Of a stretch of DNA of 64,000 nucleotides, positions 57,016 through 64,000 are shown in pieces (the stretch's first letter is position 1; every line of letters starts with the position of its first letter). The stretch is from the NCBI GenBank assembly GCA_010093515.1, contig MU001686.1:637787-701786 (forward strand). Reading direction: 5' to 3'. This stretch comes from Lineolata rhizophorae. Taxonomy: Eukaryota; Ascomycota; Dothideomycetes; Lineolatales; Lineolataceae. A model generated the notes under the pieces. That model saw nothing but the letters and a program-made list of their open reading frames with translations. It was not told the origin of the DNA and did no database searches. The position numbers and the translations under genes are program-made.

Positions 57016-57023
57016 TATAAAAA
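57016..57023 (+). promoter_or_regulatory. TATA box of the SDR gene
   Basis: TATAAAAA lies 195 bases before the ATG and is followed by a long CT-rich leader, the common order of elements in highly expressed fungal genes. Confidence 0.6.
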
Positions 57024-57217
57024 CTAGCAAGTTCGCCCCGGTTTCTGGCGCCCCGTTCCCTTTTCTCCGTCAGTACCCTCCTGAACTCCTCAGCCTCCTC
57101 CCTTAAGCTTGTCCCGCCTTCCTGCCCCTCCTTCCAAGCCCAAAAAGTTAATCGCTCCCCCGCCGACAGCCGCCTCCTCCCCCCTCCCCCAGAACCAGCC
57201 ACCTCACCACCGCCACA

Positions 57218-58517
<1,300 letters not shown>

Positions 58518-61500
58518 GCGGAAAAGGAAAAAATAGAAACGAATTCCCCCTTCCCCTGCCCCCGGCCGGGATACCGATTTCGGTACATGTTGGAGGAGCA
58601 ATCTGCGAAAGGAGGCCGGGGGGATCGAGAAAGTTTTGCCCGTCCAAAGCCATCATGGTACTCGTTGCTGGTTAGTCGGTGAGCGAAGCATGTTAGAAAC
58701 AAACAAAGGCCCACACTTTTTTTTTCCCCCCTCTTTTTAGATAAAATCAAAATTGGAAGAAAAGCAAGCAAGTAGCTTTTATACAACCCCGCGGCCCTAC
58801 TTGCGTGCCTAGTTCCTTCGCGGGCTCTGGTTTCCCGGATAGCCCTGGGACTCGATGCAACCTTTTAAGCTTAAGACTTCTGATCCCCCGTGCCTGTCAA
58901 TCAGCTCTTGGCCTTGCCCTTATTTTTTTTTTCTTTAGTTGGAGGGAGACGGCCCCCCTAACGAACGGTGATGTCATGAGCCTCCCCACGTGATATTTTT
59001 TTTTTTTTTTTTCACATTCCCGCTCCTCAAATTAGAAACCCGGGAAACCGGAGAAACATCCTTCCCCGACCAGAAGAAAAACGCTCCTCGCGGGAATGCT
59101 TTCGTCGGGGAATTTGAAGCGGGGCTGGGGTGGCTTGCCAACGCCGTGAGAGCCGCTTTCCCGCCGCATGCGTGCGTCCCCCCCCGGCGCCTTTTTCGCA
59201 CGTGAAAGAGCCCGCTCCCCCCGGGGGCTGCCCGTGTTTTTTTTTTCTCGTTCGTATATATCCCCGCACCCGCCGGTCCGCCCGCTACGTAGGTACGTAC
59301 TCCGCAGGTACATAGCGGCCCTACGTAGGTGGGTAGGCAGGTACGGCACACATGTACCGCACCCCGCCTGCCTCGGGATATTCTCCGCAAGCGAGGCGAG
59401 CGGTTCGGGGAGGGACCCGGGAGGGGCGCGCCGGGGGGCGCCATCCGGCTGTGTACGGTACCTAGGTAGGCGGTTTTGTGGGCGCGCTCCCGGGTTGGTG
59501 GCGGGGGCGCGGGTCGCGGTGTGGTGTGGTGTGGTGGGTGGTGTGGTGGGTGGACCCTTATAGCGGCTCGGCCGACGTAGGTGCCTGTGTTGGGGACGGT
59601 GGTGTATGCTAGCCTCGGCGAACCTGCTAGGCGAGTATGGACTATGTACATACTCGGCGCCTATTTCTGTCTGCGGGGGCGAGTTGAACGGTTGCCGGTG
59701 AATGGGTTGGGTGGGCGGCGGTTGGGAAACTTGGGTGGGAGTGCGTGCCGGGAGGTAGGTCCTCGAGTGGGTTTGTCGATGTATCTATTTTGGATGTTTT
59801 CCGGGTCCCTCGTTCCCAAGAAACCACGAGATGCCGGGCGGTGGGCTCGTATACATGTACACCCATGGGTGCGGAGCAGCAGGCGCGCATACGAGGTGGG
59901 TTGTGGAGCGTGGTTGGTCGAGCGGTTTCGACTGCGGTAGTAATCAGGTAGGTAGGTTCGGACCTAGGGTCGACAGCAGCGCGCCTAAATTTCCAGAAAC
60001 AATTGATGCGAACGCAAAGTCGGATCTCGGGATGGCGAGGGAGGGGGGGGAGCGGACCCGGGTCAATGGGAGCGGGCGGTCGTGGCGATGCGCTGACGAG
60101 GCGAATCGGTTGGTTGGCTGGCCTCGGGCTGATGGCGATGTTAAGATTTGGACCGGCGTCCGGGGCGGCAAGATGCTGGATCCTTAGATAGAACTCCCGT
60201 ATAATGCGACTTTTTAGCTTCCTAAGGGGGCGAGCTAAGCATAGCACATGCGTCTCGTGAACAGAAGAAGCTCGGGATCGTGCTGTATCGGTCGGAACCA
60301 AGGCGGGCCCTAGACAGATAGATATACATACATACCCCCAGAATGGAAAGGCACGATGGCAGCGGGCGTGTGATAAACTTGGCGGAAATGGCGCCAGCCC
60401 GCGTCAACCGGCCAGCCCCTGGTTCTAAAACAACTTCCCTTCAAGAGTTCGCGCTCGCGCTTCCATGCCCCTGGCGCTGCATGTCAGCGTCGGATCGCCC
60501 ATGTGCTGTGAGAACCCGAACGTGGCTTCGACTCTCAGAATCTCAATTGGGACTAGCGTTAGCATACCTACCTACACACTACGTATGTATGTATGTATGT
60601 GCGTAGCAGGTGTGTCCGTCGTGGCCCCGGATGGAGGTGGCTAGCCTTCGCTATCAGGGCGATTATCGTGGGCACGTCCGGGTCCCCGCTCTCTCTTGTC
60701 CTATCTTCCACGGACCGCCGTCTTAAACTTCTTCGCGACCAGTCGAGTATTACTCAGACATGTCAATTGCAAAGGCGCATGGGAAGAAAAAACATCATGA
60801 GAGAGGGCTTGCGGTGGCTTGCACACGGCGACACACATGAGGTCGCGAGAACTGCACCGTCGCACCCTCGCTCGCGACAGGGCGCCGTTTTGCGCTCTAA
60901 CGCTGCCGTGTTTCCAAACAGCGATCCCCCGAATCGCGGGCTGGGGCTCGTCTGCTGCCGCCAACGGGCTTGGAGCTCTGATCCTTGGCCCATGATGCGG
61001 CCTGCGCAGCATCGCATGCAAGCCGAGTCATGGCCGATGCGGGTTCGCTGCTCCCATCCTGCGCCACCTCGCACCCCTCGCACACGTCGCCGAGCGGCGG
61101 AGACGCGACATGTCTTCCGTGTTGTTTTGGCTTTGCTACAATACATACCTTGCTTTCCCAGCTCCCCGAATCACGAGAGCTGGGCGACGAGCTCCGGCGG
61201 CCCGTCAACGGCGACGAATAACGTCGTTCGGCGTGGTGTCGAGCTCGAGCCCCCGTACGATGTGGCGCTGGTAATAATAGGCCGCGTCGAGTGGGACTTT
61301 TTCGTCCATCGAATTCGGCGTTGGACGCTCACGAGCCTGCCGCATCCGGGCCCGCCAGCCACGGCGCTAGGCCCAGACCGACGCAGCGCCGGGCGGTGGA
61401 AACACACGAAGAAGCACGCCGCATCTTTCAGCTGCTTCGCGCGGCCGGGTGGGCCGATGCGGCCGGCCGCAGAGCCAGAGATGCCGGCGGGCCAGCAAAT

Positions 61501-61901
61501 GATGCAGCGGCGGGATGGAGGGTACGGCAGCTAAGAGACATACCGCCCGCGCCGCTGGACGCACATAAGAGCCAATTGCCCCCGTCGCTCCCCGTGCGGC
61601 TGCTTCTCGACGTCCTCAGTGTCTTATGTCTCTGCTGCTGCCGTGTGGCCCTGGCCGTTGTCTGTCCAGCTCTCGCTCCCGCCGACCCCCATGCAACCCG
61701 GCTTTGTCACCGCGCAGCGCCGTCATTTCCACCGGGGCAGCCCTCAATAATCCAGGGCGGCCGCAATAAAGCAGCCCTGGCCTGCAATACTACGTGCACA
61801 TAGCAGTCACACAAGAAGCAGTCGTTCCGCTGTCGGGCCCGGGGCCAAGGGGAAAAAAGGAAAAAAGAGAGAGAGAGAGAGACAAAGCCAGGCCGGGGCG
61901 G
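58518..61901. other. Intergenic region
   Basis: No gene is recognised. T runs lie at 58923-58933 and 58995-59011. GTAGGTA/TACGTA islands lie at 59284-59345, 59455-59475 and 60565-60600, the last ending in (GTAT)n. A GTGTG-type repeat is at 59516-59554. A GA run (61866-61883) sits just before the ATG of the next gene. Open frames at 59642-60301 (-) and 60593-61534 (+) look random. Confidence 0.55.
59516..59554. repeat. GTGTG/GGTGT simple repeat
   Basis: About 38 bases of GGTGT and GGTGG units on the + strand, intergenic, in a GC-rich stretch. Confidence 0.8.
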
Positions 61902-63088
61902 ATGATGTCTGCGGCCGTGGTGGACTACGCCTCGCTCCAGCTCCCTGCGTCGGCCGGGAGCCCGCCGCTGCAGCCCTTCGTCGCCCAGCGGCTGCCGGCC
62001 CTGCCGCCGTCGTCTGCGCCCGCGAAACCGCTGCCGCGGCCTGCTGCACCGTCCCGCCCGGCCGCCGCCGCGCCTCTTCCTTCGCAGCGACGTTCTTCGT
62101 CGCCATCGTCGTCGTCGTCGTCAACCACCGCCACCACCGCCACCACTGCGTCCTCGTCCACCGCCGGGCACAGTCGCACCCGCACGGCCTCGTCCTCGAT
62201 CTTTCCTTACGTTGCACCCACGGCCTCCAGCCCGTCGGCGGCGCCGGCCGCCTCCTCCACGCCTTCCCGTGCGACTGCCGCCGTACCGACCGCTGCACCT
62301 CGACGGCCCTCCGCCGGCCCTCCGTCCTCCCTCAACGGCGCCCGGCCGCGCTCTCGCGCATCGTTCTCGCCTAAGCCTCACGCCACCGCCAGCACCAGCG
62401 CCAGCACCCCCGCCGGCGCCGATCTCCCCCTTTCCGCGCGCCCTCCTCCGCCGCCGCCCGCGCGCCATCCCAGCCGCCCCATTATGACATCAACCTACAC
62501 CACGCACGCATCCGCGCAACTCCGCCACCCGCACAACCACCACCTGCAGCAACAAGGCGGGCCGACCCGCCGCACCCTCTCCAACGCGACCGCCTCGACC
62601 GCCTCGACCACCATGTCCCACGGCAACAACAACAACAACAGCAACAGCGGCATGACGCCGGTGCGCACCAACTCGTCCAGCGGCGCCACCACCAATAACA
62701 ACAACAACACCAACAACAACAATAACAACGGCGCCAGCGTGCGCCGCTCCTCGTCGTCGCGCTCGGGCGCCTCGTCCTCGCCCGGCCCCACGTCGTACGT
62801 CGCGCTGATGCGCAAGCAGAAGGCGACGGTGTGGTGCGACCGCGCGCAGCCCGAGGACGCCCGGCTGGCGGCCGCGCAGCGCCAGGCGCGGCTGCGCGCG
62901 CAGATGGAGATGGCCGGGGGCGGCGGCGGCGGCGGCGGCGCAGGCGGCGCGGGCGCGGGCGGCGCGGGCACTGGCGGCCTGCTCTACTACGCTGGCGGCG
63001 GGCTGGGTGCCGGCTCGGTCGCCGGCGTCAGCTTGGTGCCGTCTGGCAGCAGCGGGCGCGTGTCGAGCTCCGGGTCGATCGTGGGCAT

Positions 63089-63126
<38 letters not shown>

Positions 63127-63911
63127 GAGGGGGCGGCGGTAGTAGCGGGGGCGGCGGCATCAGGTCCAAGATCGGCCGGCACCACCACCACCACCACCAC
63201 GGGCACAAGGCGGCGGCGGCGGCGGCGGCGTACGCGCCGGCCAACCTGGCGGGCTCGGGCGTGCCGATGCGGCTGTCGGCCTCCGAGGTGGACGAGAACG
63301 AGCCCGCCGACGCCGAGCCCGGGCCCTACGGCCCGCCGGGCTACTACCACCACCACCACCACCACCACCACCAACACCCCCCGCACCACCCGCACTACCA
63401 GCAGCAGCGCGCCCAGCACCAGCACCAGCAGCAACAACAGCACCCCCACCACCAGCGCACCGGCAGCTCGCGCAGCTCGCTCGGCTCCCGCACCGCCGCG
63501 CCCCCCGTCCCCGCCGCCAACCACCCCTCCTCCTCCTCCTCCGCCCACGACGGCTACGCCTACGCCGACGCCGACGCCGACGCCGCCGACGACGTCTACG
63601 CCGCCATGGCGGGGCCGACGCCCGTGCCCGGCCGCGCCGGCGACCGCGCCGACTACTTCGACCACCGGACGGCGGCGACCGCCGGCGGCAGTGGTAGCGG
63701 CAGCGCGAGTTCGGGCGAGCGCGAGGCGGCGTTTGGGGCGCAGGGGCAGGGGCAGGGGCAGGGGCAGGGGCAGGCGGGCGCGTTGCGCAGGGAGGACTCG
63801 TATGCGACGAGCGTGGAGGAGTTGAGGAGGAGGGGGAGCGTGGATGAGAGGACGATGACGATGAGTGGGGCGGGGAGGCTGTACATTGCGAATCCGGACT
63901 TGAGCGATTGA
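61902..63911 (+). CDS. Conserved fungal low-complexity protein, function unknown
   Basis: One frame of 669 residues from MMSAAVVDYASLQLP; the frame extends 36 codons upstream without an ATG. Blocks I know from uncharacterised proteins of other Pezizomycotina are SYVALMRKQKATVWCDRAQP followed by EDARLAAAQRQARLRAQMEM (residues about 298-340), IRSKIGRHHHHH, YAPANLAGSGVPMRLSASEV with DENE (about 445-470), RTGSSRSSLGS, a DYF block (RADYFDHR), SSGEREAAFG, and the C-terminus ELRRRGSVDERTMTMSGAGR then LYIANPDLSD. Between them lie homopeptides of Asn (AAC repeats near 62622-62732), Gly, Ala, His (CAC repeats at 63181 and 63343) and a Gly-Gln repeat coded by GGGGCA units (63741-63773). RRGSVDE is a good PKA-type phosphosite. 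No catalytic domain is visible. The conserved core may be a peptide-binding or scaffold element; this is inference only. Confidence 0.8.
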
Positions 63912-64000
63912 TTGGGGGGGCGGTTTCTCGGATGGGGTTGGCTTGGGCTCGTGTGTTCGCTGCTGCTGCTGCTATGTTCTGTGGATGTCTGGCGCTGGCT
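63912..64000. other. 3' flank of the low-complexity protein gene
   Basis: Short G/T-rich DNA after the stop codon, with a few CTG units at 63960-63972. The window ends here. Confidence 0.5.

Larger units (their letters stand above)
54313..57217. other. Divergent intergenic region and SDR promoter
   Basis: From 54400 to 55200 GC is near even, without a recognised gene. An A-rich stretch lies at 55915-55975. (GGT)n with one GGA unit is at 56414-56452, and TACGTA islands lie near 54913 and 55569. From 57025 to 57215 the + strand is pyrimidine-rich, forming the leader of the SDR gene. Confidence 0.55.

Noticed and set aside
59642-60301. 219-codon minus-strand frame
   Set aside because: No family resemblance; Pro/Arg/Thr-rich chance frame.
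60593-61534. 313-codon + strand frame
   Set aside because: Random-looking translation, no domain, many rare residues; probably chance in GC-rich DNA.

Overview
The window is nuclear DNA of a filamentous ascomycete (Pezizomycotina, most likely Sordariomycetes). The genes are GC-rich and widely spaced, and many are split by short GT..AG introns with CTAAC/CTGAC-type branch points. The gene set is typical of such fungi: a secreted cellobiose dehydrogenase, a TRK potassium transporter, a fungal sorbose-reductase-like SDR, glycogen synthase and a Rad9/Crb2-type checkpoint mediator. No species is assigned. One assembly gap (175 N) lies at 49666-49840. I found no rRNA, tRNA, CRISPR array or recognisable transposon.

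Layout, with strand: an F-box protein (2604-4390 +); a CorA-like two-helix membrane protein (5564-7075 -) in a stretch of lower GC; a conserved nuclear-type protein with a KEN box (9249-11015 +); a long gene-free stretch that includes an AT-richer island (about 12250-14400); cellobiose dehydrogenase in eight exons (16447-19985 +); a CASTOR-like ACT-domain protein (24072-26029 +); a small conserved protein with a polyQ tract (27191-27972 +); WDR83/MORG1 (28497-29929 -), divergent from the 2161-residue Rad9/Crb2-like protein (30529-37014 +); TRK potassium transporter (38407-42010 -); glycogen synthase (44390-47059 -); a Lot5/pICln-like protein interrupted by the gap (49549-50782 -); a single-pass membrane protein (52021-54312 -); a sorbose-reductase-like SDR (57218-58517 +); and a low-complexity protein with a conserved core (61902-63911 +).

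The genes do not form a pathway cluster. Most are housekeeping: DNA-damage signalling (Crb2-like), MAPK or splicing scaffold (MORG1), nutrient sensing (ACT protein), carbon storage (glycogen synthase), ion uptake (TRK) and snRNP or methylosome chaperoning (pICln). Two point to saprotrophic or plant-associated carbon use: cellobiose dehydrogenase (electron donor to cellulose-active oxygenases) and the ketose/polyol reductase. Exon structures were worked out by hand from splice sites, reading phase and family alignment from memory, and all phases close.

The long intergenic regions hold microsatellites, homopolymers, pyrimidine-rich promoter tracts and recurrent TACGTA/GTAGGTA islands. I did not find a clearly new multi-gene system. 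The best leads are the KEN-box protein, the linker and missing cellulose-binding module of the cellobiose dehydrogenase, the (CT)32 tract in the MORG1 intron, purine-rich A tracts inside several introns, and the AT-rich island.
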